A stretch of 64,000 nt of DNA from Anaeromonas gelatinilytica (lineage in GTDB: Bacteria; Bacillota; Clostridia; Tissierellales; SIT17): contig NZ_WSFU01000138.1 in NCBI RefSeq assembly GCF_016820635.1, forward strand, positions 31,455 to 95,454, read 5' to 3'. Positions 47,875 to 57,526 of the stretch are shown here, piece by piece (position 1 is the stretch's first letter; every line of letters starts with the position of its first letter). The notes beneath the pieces are model-generated. The model had not been told where the DNA came from. It saw nothing but the letters and a program-made list of their open reading frames with translations, and ran no database searches. The position numbers were made by a program, and so were the translations under genes.

Positions 47875-48887
47875 AAACACCATATTATCAGTTCGATGAA
47901 CGAGTTATTGAAGAAAATTTTAAAAAAATGAGTGAGTTGTTGTCGCCGTGCAAGGTTTTTTATTCAATGAAATCTAATCCTAATAGTAAAGTAACAGGTG
48001 TGTTGTCTAAATTAAATGCTAGATTTGAAATTTCGAGTCTTGAAGAAACAAAAACATTAAAACAATTAAATATAGAGAAAGAAAGGATATATTGTGGATT
48101 ACCTGTTATGAAAGAAGAGTTAATTAGAGAAATTTATCAAATTGGATGTGGACATTTTGTATTTGATAGCATGAGAGAACTAAAATTGTTATTAATCCTT
48201 GCTCCAAATGCTAAGAAAATCATGAGAATTTGTGTAACGAACTTATCAGATGATGCTATTGGCTATGGTATAAAAGATGAAGAAATGGAGCATATATTAG
48301 AAGAGTATTCTATGCACATTGATGGTATAAGTTTTCATATTAGTAATCATGCTAATTTAGAGCCAGCTATAAATGCTTTAGATAAAATTGATCAATTGCT
48401 AAGTAGATTTAACAGAGAAATGATTGTAAATATAGGTGGAAGTTATAAATTGGACTGTTCTGAGGAAACATATGATAAGTTGAAAAACAAAATGATTGTA
48501 ATGTCTGGAAAATATACATTAAAGTGGATGTGTGAACTAGGAGCATCTATTATAAATACAGCTGGTAGTGTTATAACAACAGTTATTTCCACTTATGAAC
48601 AAAATGGATTCATAGATGTTTTTATAGATTCAGGTATACCTACTGGAGTTATGCGTAAACCAGGGAAAGTTATTAACTTAGAAGAAAATCGAAAGAGTAG
48701 AAGGACATACTACAGATTCTTTGATACTACTAGTATGAAAAAGCTATTATTTCAAAGTATTTTGAGGGAAGAAATTATTGAAAATGATCGATTACAGCTT
48801 ACTGATTATGGAGCTTATTCACTTTGTTATAGCAATAATTTTCACTCTCAGCCAAAACCACAAGTAAGAATAGTAGGGAGGAATTAG
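47871..48887 (+). CDS. PLP-dependent decarboxylase, fold type III (BtrK/LysA-like)
   Basis: 338 residues, overlapping the NRPS-PKS stop by four bases (ATGA). PLP lysine Lys34 is in VFYSMKSNPNS; a barrel region with HISNHANLEP, VNIGGSY for phosphate binding and a C-terminal DYGAYSL follow. The CDSxD segment that carries the active-site Cys in ornithine and DAP decarboxylases reads FDTTSMKKL here, without Cys. It is shorter than LysA (about 420). With two free carrier proteins and BtrH-like enzymes nearby, it could decarboxylate an amino acid bound to a carrier, as BtrK does; this is inference. Confidence 0.82.
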   Translation: MKTPYYQFDERVIEENFKKMSELLSPCKVFYSMKSNPNSKVTGVLSKLNARFEISSLEETKTLKQLNIEKERIYCGLPVMKEELIREIYQIGCGHFVFDSMRELKLLLILAPNAKKIMRICVTNLSDDAIGYGIKDEEMEHILEEYSMHIDGISFHISNHANLEPAINALDKIDQLLSRFNREMIVNIGGSYKLDCSEETYDKLKNKMIVMSGKYTLKWMCELGASIINTAGSVITTVISTYEQNGFIDVFIDSGIPTGVMRKPGKVINLEENRKSRRTYYRFFDTTSMKKLLFQSILREEIIENDRLQLTDYGAYSLCYSNNFHSQPKPQVRIVGRN

Positions 48888-48891
48888 TTCT

Positions 48892-50271
48892 GTGGAAAAT
48901 TGGTATCAAATGTTTCTGATGAATAAAAACAAAAAAGATCAAAAATCACTAGCAAATTTTGCAAATAATATTTCATTAACTCACAGTCTTTCCAATGGAA
49001 TAAACAACTTCTTGGCACCAGAACTATATAGAAAAATGATAAGAAGAGACATAATGAATGGAGAACGAATGTGTGGTTATACAGCAACATCAGGATATCC
49101 TTCATTAACTTATGGTATCCAATTATATGAACAGGTGCTATGTAGTGAAAGTGTAGAACCTAATGAGAAAATATGTAAACATATCTCAGTTACATCTGGT
49201 GCTACAGCAGCCATTAACTATTTGTTTTCTTATTTAGCGGCAAAACATTGTTGTAGAAAAGTACTTTTACTTGGATTAAATTACTATTTATTTAAAGTAT
49301 GTGCAGTTAGATTTGGATTTGATATAGAAACTTTAATGAATAGTAATAAAGACACTATCGCACCTTCAGTTGAAGAAGTTAGAAGTAGTATAAAAATGAT
49401 GGAGAATCAAGTGGTGGTTTTAACACTACCATTTAACCCATCTGGAGAAATCTACAGTTATCAAGAGCTTGTTGAAATTATAGTAAGTTGTAAAGAAAAT
49501 AATAGTTTGTTAGTAATTGATAAATGTCAGATGGACGAGCTTGCCTCAGAATATGAATTTGTGAATATTTGTAAGGCAATCCTTGAGGCTAAAGCTGAAG
49601 AAGAAGTAATTATTATAAATAGCTTTTCAAAAACACGAAGTCTTGCTGGAGCAAGATTGGGTTATATCTTTTCAAATAATAATGAGTTAATAGAATATGT
49701 TTCTTATTTAAATGAAGTAAACTATTATAATCATGGACTAATGTATGAAAATGCAGTTCTTATTGATCTGTTTTTTAGGTTATTACATTATAAAGGTTTT
49801 CAGTATAAGAAAAAATTAATACGTCAGTTTAGAAATATTATTTTATTGACTATGGGAAATAGTGAATATCAAAAAATCTATAAACCAATTTTCAAAACCG
49901 AGAAATTAGATTTGTTAATGGAAGACTTTAAAAATGAAGTAAGTTCAAATAGTGAAATTGTATTTAAAAATTATAAGTACTGTAAAGAAGAATTAAACGA
50001 ATATTTATTATCTATAACAGAATTAAAGTCAGGTTATAATTTCTGTATTAGAATTCCTATAGATATAAATCTTGATGAAATAGATTTTTGTAACAAGATA
50101 ACTGAGTCATTGAAGATGACTGTATTAAGTCAAAGTTATTTTTGTGGCGAAGACATAGATATGTGTAATTCTGTATGGATTCGAGTAAGTGCCGCAGTTA
50201 AGGAAGAAGTATTTCAGTCATATATAGATAATTTAAAAATAACATTAAGGAGTGTATACGAAGATGATTAG
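48892..50271 (+). CDS. PLP aminotransferase, class I/II
   Basis: 459 residues from GTG 48892, with GGGAGG ten bases upstream and only four bases after the previous stop. The fold type I signature is clear: YTATSGYPSLTYGIQLYE, VTSGATAAINYLFS, LTLPFNPSGEIYS, VIDKCQMDE and the PLP lysine in NSFSKTRSLAGARLGY (Lys247). It resembles aminotransferases of peptide antibiotic pathways, including the capreomycidine-synthase type, but the reaction cannot be fixed. It ends by overlapping the carrier protein gene by eight bases. Confidence 0.82.
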   Translation: MENWYQMFLMNKNKKDQKSLANFANNISLTHSLSNGINNFLAPELYRKMIRRDIMNGERMCGYTATSGYPSLTYGIQLYEQVLCSESVEPNEKICKHISVTSGATAAINYLFSYLAAKHCCRKVLLLGLNYYLFKVCAVRFGFDIETLMNSNKDTIAPSVEEVRSSIKMMENQVVVLTLPFNPSGEIYSYQELVEIIVSCKENNSLLVIDKCQMDELASEYEFVNICKAILEAKAEEEVIIINSFSKTRSLAGARLGYIFSNNNELIEYVSYLNEVNYYNHGLMYENAVLIDLFFRLLHYKGFQYKKKLIRQFRNIILLTMGNSEYQKIYKPIFKTEKLDLLMEDFKNEVSSNSEIVFKNYKYCKEELNEYLLSITELKSGYNFCIRIPIDINLDEIDFCNKITESLKMTVLSQSYFCGEDIDMCNSVWIRVSAAVKEEVFQSYIDNLKITLRSVYEDD

Positions 50272-50503
50272 AAAAAGATTAGCAAAAGTAATTAGTGAGA
50301 TTGGAGAAAAACCACTTACTGTAGAAGAATTAGGCAACAATGACTTCCTAAAAATAGGGATTAACTCTCTGACGTTTATTAAAGTAGTTGTTGCTATCGA
50401 AGAAGAATTTGAGATATTCTTTGACGATGATGAATTAAACTATGAAATGTTTGGAAGTTTTGAAAGTGTATGTTCTATAATAGAAAAGAAAATGACTGCA
50501 TAA
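50264..50503 (+). CDS. Free-standing acyl/peptidyl carrier protein 1
   Basis: 79 residues from ATG 50264 (AAGGAG upstream). The phosphopantetheine Ser is in KIGINSLTFIKV, followed by the acidic helix FEIFFDDDELNYEMF. It overlaps the aminotransferase end, so it is co-translated. It is likely to hold an amino acid for the decarboxylase, aminotransferase or BtrH-like transferases. Confidence 0.88.
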   Translation: MIRKRLAKVISEIGEKPLTVEELGNNDFLKIGINSLTFIKVVVAIEEEFEIFFDDDELNYEMFGSFESVCSIIEKKMTA

Positions 50504-50588
50504 ACTTTCAATAAATTTTATCAAGAAATATTAGACTGTTTAATTTATCTCTGAAGAGATATAGAGATTATATACAAGGAGGATTTTT

Positions 50589-50834
50589 ATGGAAAATCTA
50601 AATATTAGTCAAACAGTACTTACTTTAATTAAAGAGAAATGTCAATTAGAAAGTAAAATTGATTTAAAGAGTGACTTAGGTAGTTATTTTAATTCAATTA
50701 CATATATTCAATTTCTAATTGCATGTGAAGATGAATTCGATATAGAAATTGATGATGATGAATTGGACATGGCTATTTTTCAAACAGTTGAAGATATAGT
50801 TAATTTCGTTTGTAAGAAAGTGGATAATAAGTAA
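50589..50834 (+). CDS. Free-standing carrier protein 2
   Basis: 81 residues, TACAAGGAGG upstream. The attachment region reads DLGSYFNSITYIQFL, with NSI in place of the more common DSL, and the same acidic helix (EFDIEIDDDELDMAIF). It is a distant paralogue of carrier 1. Two separate carriers suggest two separately handled side chains. Confidence 0.85.
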   Translation: MENLNISQTVLTLIKEKCQLESKIDLKSDLGSYFNSITYIQFLIACEDEFDIEIDDDELDMAIFQTVEDIVNFVCKKVDNK

Positions 50835-50888
50835 AAAAGTCAATATATTTGTATTCTTTACGAAGCTATGACTTGTCAGGAGGTAAAA

Positions 50889-52469
50889 ATGAAAGTATGT
50901 TTAATTAATCCATCAAAAGTAAATGAAAATAAAAATGCATCACCATTAAGTACTCGTAATAAATATTTTATTAACCCTTACAATTTATCACATCTTGGAC
51001 TTGGTTATATTGCATCGGTATTACGTAAAGATAATTTCGAATCCGATATAATCGAATGTCCTGTTGAGGATATTACATTGAATGAAATTGTAGATAAAAT
51101 TAAAAGTAATAAATATGATGTTGTAGGGATTTCATCTTATTATTACAATTACCTCAACACCACTAGATTAATTAGTAAGATAAGACGCCGATGTCCAAAT
51201 ATTTTCCTTTTTACAGGTGGTTTTTTACCAACATTAGTACCAGAGCTAGTTTTGAAAAACCAAGATCAAATCGATTGTTGCGTAATTGGTGAAGGTGAAA
51301 TAACAGTTTTAGAGTTAGTTAAAAATTTGTATGAGGGAAAAGATTGGAAAACAGTTGATGGTATTGCGTATAAAGAAGATAAAGAAGTTAAAATCACTAA
51401 TAAGAGAAAGTTAATTGATAATTTGGATATGATACCGTTTCCAGTTAGACCCTTTGTACAAGACAGAAGAATTGCTTCATTAATTACTTCAAGAGGTTGC
51501 TATGGAGTTTGTAACTATTGTGGGATTAGTGAGTTTATGAATAAATGTGAAGGTAAAAAATATCGTCGTCGTTCACCTTTAAATGTAGTTGATGAAATCG
51601 AATACTTACAAAAAAAATCAGATATAGAGTTTATTTCATTTAGTGATGGTGTCTTTCATATAGCATCGAAAGTTGGAGAACGATGGTTTGATGAATTTGA
51701 AAAACTTATATTAGAGAGAGGAATAAAAATTAAATTTTTATGTGATTTCCGTGCAAATGAAATTGTAAAAAGACCTGATCTTGTAGAGAGATTTAAAAAA
51801 ATAGGCCTTTATAGTGTTAACATTGGAATAGAGAGTTTTGTACAAAAACAATTAGAGTTTTATAGAAAAAATGTTACAGTTGAGCAAAATATAAAAGCTG
51901 TAAAAATAGTAGAGAAGTTAGAGTTATATTATACAATAGGAATATTAATTTTTGATCCTACAAGTACAATTGAGGAAGTGTTAGAATTTTGTAATAGAAT
52001 GAAAGATATGAAATATTATGAAAAAAATTACAATATCACAAGACCATTATCAGTTGGTAGTCGTGTTGTTGCAACAACGGGAACTGAAGTTTTTGAATAC
52101 GTTAAAAACAAGCGATTGTATCGTAATAATGACTTTAATTATGATTTTTCAGATTCGAGAACAGAATTGTGTTATAACTTAGTAGAAAAGTGGGCTGACC
52201 TTGTATCACCAGTTTTTAATTTGAATTATATTTCTTATATCTCAAAAGAACATGAACACCTTGGTGTAGATGATGATATAAGGATGCTTTTTCAGAAATT
52301 ATACATTTTAGATAGAGAATATATTATTAATATATGTAAGAAAATTATTGCAGGTGAAGCTATGTACATATATGAAGATGAAAATTTCCTTAAACCATGG
52401 ATAGAGGAATTGAATTCTATTGAAAATGAGCTGAAAAACTATGAGCTGATGTTAAAAAAGTACTATTAA
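50889..52469 (+). CDS. B12-binding radical SAM enzyme
   Basis: About 527 residues from ATG 50889 (CAGGAGGTAAAA upstream). The N-terminal cobalamin-binding domain runs to about residue 150 (YDVVGISSYYYN, LFTGGFLPTLVPE, CCVIGEGE). The radical SAM core has CYGVCNYC (Cys204, 208, 211) for the 4Fe-4S cluster, then SFSDGVFHI and NIGIESFVQ. Enzymes of this layout often methylate unreactive carbons or rearrange rings in antibiotic pathways. The precise reaction is unknown. It needs strictly anaerobic conditions, which fits the host. Confidence 0.87.
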   Translation: MKVCLINPSKVNENKNASPLSTRNKYFINPYNLSHLGLGYIASVLRKDNFESDIIECPVEDITLNEIVDKIKSNKYDVVGISSYYYNYLNTTRLISKIRRRCPNIFLFTGGFLPTLVPELVLKNQDQIDCCVIGEGEITVLELVKNLYEGKDWKTVDGIAYKEDKEVKITNKRKLIDNLDMIPFPVRPFVQDRRIASLITSRGCYGVCNYCGISEFMNKCEGKKYRRRSPLNVVDEIEYLQKKSDIEFISFSDGVFHIASKVGERWFDEFEKLILERGIKIKFLCDFRANEIVKRPDLVERFKKIGLYSVNIGIESFVQKQLEFYRKNVTVEQNIKAVKIVEKLELYYTIGILIFDPTSTIEEVLEFCNRMKDMKYYEKNYNITRPLSVGSRVVATTGTEVFEYVKNKRLYRNNDFNYDFSDSRTELCYNLVEKWADLVSPVFNLNYISYISKEHEHLGVDDDIRMLFQKLYILDREYIINICKKIIAGEAMYIYEDENFLKPWIEELNSIENELKNYELMLKKYY

Positions 52470-52498
52470 TATTAAATAAAAGTAGGGAGGTGTAAATT

Positions 52499-53740
52499 AT
52501 CAAATATGCAACACTTTTCCAAGGGCAAGGTAACTATAATACTTTACCAAATCGAGAGATCTATGAGAATAGTAAAGAAACCAAAAGAATGTTTGAAATT
52601 GCAGAAGAAATCACTGGATTACCTTTGAAAGAATTACTACTTACAGTTTCTAATATAGGAAACCTTAAAACAAATTTAGCACAGCCATTAATATTTATGT
52701 TAGAGTACTCAAAATATCAATACTACTCAAATAAGATTAAAGAAAAACCTACTGCTCTTTTGGGACATAGCCTAGGTGAAATTACAGCTTTAACAGTAGC
52801 TGGAGGAATAGCATTTGAAGATGCACTTATCCTTGTAAAAGAGAGAGGGCGTTTAATGAATGACATTACTAATAGTGATGAAGGTATGATGGCAATTATA
52901 GGAGCAAAGAAGGAGCATGTTGATGAAATTTGTAAATCTGTTTCAGCACAAACAGGATTAATTGCTGTAAGTGCAAATTATAATAGTCAAACTCAGACTG
53001 TAATATCTGGAAATAAAGAAGCTTTAGAATTAGTTAGTCAGAGACTAGAGGATACTAATATCAAGTATTTGAATACAAGTTGTGCATTTCATTCACCAAT
53101 TATGAAAAATATAGAGAAGCAATTTCAAGATTTAGTTCATGAATTCGAATATAAACCGTTAAAAATACCTGTTATTTCAAGCACTACAGGAATATCATAT
53201 GCCGCATCGTGGAGTATTCCTTATATTTTAACAGAGCAAATTTATAGTCCTATTAAGTGGGTTGATGCAATGGAGTATTTAATAAAAAAAGGTGTTCTTA
53301 GATTTCTACAAGTATCAGAAAGTACATTATTTCAGACCTTCGATTCACATTTAGGTATGACCTTAACATGGGATAATTATGAAACCATTAGAAAAGTATC
53401 AAGCTATAATTTTGATAAATTGTATACACAAAGTAGTAAAAACTTATGCTACTCTACACCAATAATTGGAGAGTGCTTACATCAAATGATTGCTTACAAG
53501 TGGAGAGCTAATATAAGTGAAAAATCTATTAGCGAAGCACAAAAATCATATGATATAATTATGAATTTGTACTCAAAAATATCTGATAAGGAAATAGAAC
53601 CTACAAAAGAACAAATCTATTTAGCACTAGATGAAATGGATAAGGTATTATCTCTAAAAAATATAAAACCATCTAAAAAGATAGATATACAAAAAATGTT
53701 ATTAAGTAAGTATGGCATTGAGAAAATGAGGTGTAGTTAG
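52499..53740 (+). CDS. Trans-acting malonyl-CoA:ACP acyltransferase, AUC (or AUU) start
   Basis: About 413 residues. The conserved N-terminus KYATLFQGQGNYN lies in frame upstream of the first ATG (52589), and an in-frame TAA at 52493 limits the start to ATT 52496 or ATC 52499. GGGAGG ends at 52490, so ATC, aligned with the usual Met-Lys, is well spaced. The active site is GHSLGEITAL (Ser91), with the Arg in KERGRLM and His in CAFHSPIM (about 198). It would load the KS-ACP module of the giant synthase, which lacks an AT. A helical C-terminal tail of about 100 residues is extra. Confidence 0.85.
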   Translation: MKYATLFQGQGNYNTLPNREIYENSKETKRMFEIAEEITGLPLKELLLTVSNIGNLKTNLAQPLIFMLEYSKYQYYSNKIKEKPTALLGHSLGEITALTVAGGIAFEDALILVKERGRLMNDITNSDEGMMAIIGAKKEHVDEICKSVSAQTGLIAVSANYNSQTQTVISGNKEALELVSQRLEDTNIKYLNTSCAFHSPIMKNIEKQFQDLVHEFEYKPLKIPVISSTTGISYAASWSIPYILTEQIYSPIKWVDAMEYLIKKGVLRFLQVSESTLFQTFDSHLGMTLTWDNYETIRKVSSYNFDKLYTQSSKNLCYSTPIIGECLHQMIAYKWRANISEKSISEAQKSYDIIMNLYSKISDKEIEPTKEQIYLALDEMDKVLSLKNIKPSKKIDIQKMLLSKYGIEKMRCS

Positions 53741-54772
53741 GTGTTAGATTCCAGAGATTTAGAAATAAATGAAAAAAAGAAAATAGAAATAGAAGCGTTT
53801 AATGATTGTTTCTATTATTCTTGTATACACAGTGCTCTATTTCCTGTCATTAGGTATTTTGAAGGGAATATTCTTTCTTTGATGTCTAATGGAACTCCTT
53901 ATTATTCTAATTTCTATGAAAATGGAATAATAAAATTACAAACTCGCATCAAATTCGAAACCGAGTACGAGGAATTATTAGGTAATGAAGGTATAAAAGT
54001 CGCTGAACAAAGAGTTTCTCAGTCCGTTATAAGTGAAATAATTAATTTAATAAAAAAAGATATGTTAGTTATATTAAGTGTAGATTGTTTTTATTTGAGC
54101 AATAGGCAGGATTTATTCCATAAAGTTCATTGGCCACATAGTATTTTAATACATGGATTTAATAATATTACAAAAGAGCTCTACGTATTAGACCAATCTA
54201 ATAGAGAGTCTATTGATTTTCATGTACAAAAAATACCTTATGAATCCATAAAACAAGCTCATATAAGCTATTGCAAGATGAAGGAGAGTAATGAAAGTTA
54301 CAGTAACAAGGAATTTCTATACTTTTTTAAGAAAAAGAAGAGTGTTAAATTAAGTTTAGAAACTATAAAACAACAATTAATGAACAATAGAGAAGCACAT
54401 AGATCAATTGTAAAAAAAGGTTTGTTAGATTTAGAAAAATTCCAGTTGTCTATAAATAAAAATTTGAAAATAATAAAACAAGATAACCATGCACTTGAAT
54501 TGATGTTGGATGGAATAAATGATATCGTAAAACAAAAAAAATGGGAAAAATATTTGTTTGAAAATTTATATACTAATGATGAACAAGTAACCATAAAAGT
54601 TTATCAAATATTAAAGGCTTGGACTTTTATTAGAAATTTAATAGCAAAAATCATGTTTTCAAATCGAATGACAAATGAAACGCAATTAAGGTTAATTTTA
54701 GAACTTGAAAAGATTGTGGAATTAGAAAATGAATGGGTTCAATTATTGACAGCTATGAATTATAAAAAATAA
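53741..54772 (+). CDS. BtrH-like cysteine acyltransferase 1
   Basis: 343 residues from a GTG immediately after the acyltransferase stop (GAGGTG upstream). It has a papain-like N-terminal half: nucleophile region FNDCFYYSCIHSALFPVIRY, His in HWPHSILIHGFN and Asp in LYVLDQSN, the Cys-His-Asp order of BtrH_N domains. BtrH transfers an acyl group from a carrier protein to an amine in butirosin assembly. The C-terminal half is helical and unassigned. It is the most divergent of three paralogues in this operon. Confidence 0.68.
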   Translation: MLDSRDLEINEKKKIEIEAFNDCFYYSCIHSALFPVIRYFEGNILSLMSNGTPYYSNFYENGIIKLQTRIKFETEYEELLGNEGIKVAEQRVSQSVISEIINLIKKDMLVILSVDCFYLSNRQDLFHKVHWPHSILIHGFNNITKELYVLDQSNRESIDFHVQKIPYESIKQAHISYCKMKESNESYSNKEFLYFFKKKKSVKLSLETIKQQLMNNREAHRSIVKKGLLDLEKFQLSINKNLKIIKQDNHALELMLDGINDIVKQKKWEKYLFENLYTNDEQVTIKVYQILKAWTFIRNLIAKIMFSNRMTNETQLRLILELEKIVELENEWVQLLTAMNYKK

Positions 54773-54805
54773 ACTTTAAGGATGACTTATTGGAGGGAGA
54801 ATAAC

Positions 54806-56461
54806 ATGTGTAGAACTGGATTAAATGTTGGGATAATGGGGGAATCACTAAGACCACCAGTGCAACAAAAGATGGTTTATGGCTATGATATTGCTGTTAA
54901 TGAATTACTAGATTCAATTTTGGAATATAGTAAAGCTAGTACTATTAGTTGCTTGGTAGAACCTCAGCAATTTCAACAAAATATGATAAAAAGAAAAAGT
55001 AGAAAGATACAATTCAAATCTAACGTAGAGAAGGAAATAAGTATGATAAGTGAATATGATCTAATATTCTCACAAGAATGTCGTGATAATTTAAATGTAG
55101 ATGTTCTGCATAATGTAAGCAATGAATTCATCGAATTAGTATCATTGAGAGAAGCATTAGGACAACATATTCCAGTAACATTTACAATTCATTGTGCAAG
55201 TTACCAAGAATTACTTAAAAACTTTTTTTATCCAATGATTACATTACCATTAAAGAGTTATGATACTTTAATATGTACTTCTGAAGCTGTATTTCAAACG
55301 GCTGAAAAGATTTTAGAGAAAACTGAAACTGTTACAAAAACAAAACAAAATATTAAATTGGTAAAAATTCCATTAGGAATCAATACAGATAAGTTTAAAC
55401 CTATGGAAAAAGAGCCGTTAAGAGAGAAATATGGGTTGTCTAATGATGAATTTGTTATTTTATGGTTAGGGAGATTTTCAGCTTGTGATAAAGCTGATCT
55501 GTATCCATTACTACATGTTTTCTCAAATTTAGTGAGGAAGAATAAAGATAAAAAATTAAAGCTAGTACTAGCCGGATATCAAGACGAGCGTTTTGATTAT
55601 ATTGGAGCATTAGAAAAATCTGTTGAAAACTTAGATATAGAAGAAGAAGTTGTGTTTATGAAAAATCATAGTATTCAAACCAGAAATGAGTTATATAGTA
55701 TGTCAGATGTGTTTACATCGCCTATTGACAATGTTCAAGAGACTTTTGGGATAACTCCAATTGAAGCTATGGCATGTGGAATTCCTCAAGTTGTATCAGA
55801 TTGGGACGGTTATAGAGACACTGTTGATGATGGTGTTACAGGTTACCGTATTCCAACATATTGGTTAAAATGTGATGAAGACATTAATAATTTTGGTATG
55901 TTACCAAGTAATAATGATAGACGACATCAAATGCATCATTATCTTTTAGGACAATCTGTAGTAGTTGATTTAGTAAAATATGAAGAGGCTTTTCAGAACT
56001 TAATAGATGATAACGAGTTATTAAAAAACATGAGATTAGAATCAAGAAAGCGAGCCCTTAAAAATTATTCTTGGGAAGTAATCATAGATCAGTATGATAA
56101 ATTATGGAAAAATAAAATTGCTTTAGCAAAAAAAAGTAATGAAGAGTTTGATGTTGAAAAATTATATCTACCTGACTATTTTAACAATTTTTCAAATTAT
56201 GCAACAAAGACGATTACAGAAGAATCTAAGTTTACTATCACTAAAGTCGGTGATCTATTTAGAAATAAAGACATTCCTAAATCTTATGATTCAGATGGAT
56301 TGGTTTATAATTATGAACTATTTAAATGTATTCTTATACACCTTAATGAAAGTGATAAAAGCATTATTGAACTTTGTCAATTACAAATTGATTTCTCTAA
56401 TGATGAAATAAAAAGAACTCTAATGAAGTTGTGGAAATATGGCATGGTAACAAAGATTTAG
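54806..56461 (+). CDS. Family 4 glycosyltransferase with C-terminal extension
   Basis: About 551 residues from ATG 54806 (GGAGGGAG upstream). The GT-B fold is shown by KIPLGINTDKFKP, VILWLGRFSACDKADLYPLL and the retaining-GT signature ETFGITPIEAMACGIPQV (EX7E), then VSDWDGYRDTV. The enzyme would move a sugar from a nucleotide donor to the product. About 100 residues follow the catalytic part and end with a helical NESDKSIIELCQLQIDFSND segment resembling a small winged-helix fold. The sugar is unknown and no sugar-nucleotide genes are in the window. Confidence 0.85.
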   Translation: MCRTGLNVGIMGESLRPPVQQKMVYGYDIAVNELLDSILEYSKASTISCLVEPQQFQQNMIKRKSRKIQFKSNVEKEISMISEYDLIFSQECRDNLNVDVLHNVSNEFIELVSLREALGQHIPVTFTIHCASYQELLKNFFYPMITLPLKSYDTLICTSEAVFQTAEKILEKTETVTKTKQNIKLVKIPLGINTDKFKPMEKEPLREKYGLSNDEFVILWLGRFSACDKADLYPLLHVFSNLVRKNKDKKLKLVLAGYQDERFDYIGALEKSVENLDIEEEVVFMKNHSIQTRNELYSMSDVFTSPIDNVQETFGITPIEAMACGIPQVVSDWDGYRDTVDDGVTGYRIPTYWLKCDEDINNFGMLPSNNDRRHQMHHYLLGQSVVVDLVKYEEAFQNLIDDNELLKNMRLESRKRALKNYSWEVIIDQYDKLWKNKIALAKKSNEEFDVEKLYLPDYFNNFSNYATKTITEESKFTITKVGDLFRNKDIPKSYDSDGLVYNYELFKCILIHLNESDKSIIELCQLQIDFSNDEIKRTLMKLWKYGMVTKI

Positions 56462-56476
56462 AGAAGGAGAGTAGTT

Positions 56477-57436
56477 ATGGAAGGAAAATATTTAGACGTT
56501 AAAATAAATAATCAACAAGCGTTAAATTGCCTTGCATCAGTATTTATAAATGTTGCAGAGTACTATGGTACAGACTATCAAGGTATTTATAAAGGCGTTT
56601 GGGGATTTGATTATGATGTCCAAAGTTCAAATCTAATTTTTCACTCTATGAAAGTACCGTTATATGTAGATACAAGAGAAATATTAACTAAAGAACATGG
56701 ACTTGAAACAATTGTTGAATATGATCGAATGGCAGAAGAGGCTATTGAGATTATAAGGAAAGATTTAAAAGAAGGTAACCCAGTATGTGTTTGTTTAAAT
56801 GCATGTAACTGTAAATGGACAATAGCTTATAGAAGACTAAGATTTATGCACAACTGTCTAATAATTGGTGATGATACAGAAAAAGAAGTTTTCTACATTT
56901 CAGATCCATTTTTTAATACTGAACTAGCAGAATTACCTTATAATGAATTTCTTGAAGGATATTATTATGATCATCGATTTAAGAAAAAAGGGGAGCCTCA
57001 AGATATTAATTACCACTGGAAAGAAGATATTCGTGCTGCATTAATAAATAATAAAGAAAGCTTTGATAAAATAAAACAATTTGGTGGGTTTGTATTAGAC
57101 AGTTATAAAGAATTAGCAGATTTAGATTGGAAACTTTATAAAGCATATGAATTTACGTACTTCTTTAGAGTTTACTATTATAGTCGATATAATTATATAG
57201 AGTTTTTACAATACATTACTGAAAATACCGAAGCAGATTTTTATCAAGAGATGAGATTACTTCAAACCAGCAAAGAATATTGGGGGTATGTGTGGAGAAT
57301 TATTCAAAAAATTGTAAATATATCAAGTTATAAAAAAACTGAAAGTTATGCTAAAGAGGTTAATCAGTATTTAAGTAAAATTTCGAAAATTGAAAGTGAA
57401 GTATGGGAGAAATTATCCGACAAGGTTAATAACTAA
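56477..57436 (+). CDS. BtrH-like cysteine acyltransferase 2
   Basis: 319 residues, GAAGGAGAG upstream. Nucleophile region ALNCLASVFINVAEYYGTDY, a conserved IYKGVWGFDYD, GNPVCVCLNACNCKW, His in FMHNCLIIGDD and Asp in YISDPFF give a full Cys-His-Asp set. It is clearly paralogous to the protein at 61386, which shares FKGVWVFDYH and the SDP motif. Probable role: transfer of a carrier-bound acyl or aminoacyl unit. Confidence 0.75.
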   Translation: MEGKYLDVKINNQQALNCLASVFINVAEYYGTDYQGIYKGVWGFDYDVQSSNLIFHSMKVPLYVDTREILTKEHGLETIVEYDRMAEEAIEIIRKDLKEGNPVCVCLNACNCKWTIAYRRLRFMHNCLIIGDDTEKEVFYISDPFFNTELAELPYNEFLEGYYYDHRFKKKGEPQDINYHWKEDIRAALINNKESFDKIKQFGGFVLDSYKELADLDWKLYKAYEFTYFFRVYYYSRYNYIEFLQYITENTEADFYQEMRLLQTSKEYWGYVWRIIQKIVNISSYKKTESYAKEVNQYLSKISKIESEVWEKLSDKVNN

Positions 57437-57526
57437 AGTAATTTATATTAATAATAGTGAAATTTCTGAGAAATACAAGTCAACAAAAACAATGACATAA
57501 AATAAAAAGCAAAGGATTTGTTAATT

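Noticed and set aside
50504..50588. ATCTCTGAAGAGAT dyad between the two carrier genes as terminator.
   Set aside because: The stem is short, without a T-run, and the genes around it are co-directional parts of one operon.
52589..53740. Trans-AT starting at the first ATG.
   Set aside because: This would remove the conserved GQG segment and the first strand of the acyltransferase fold.
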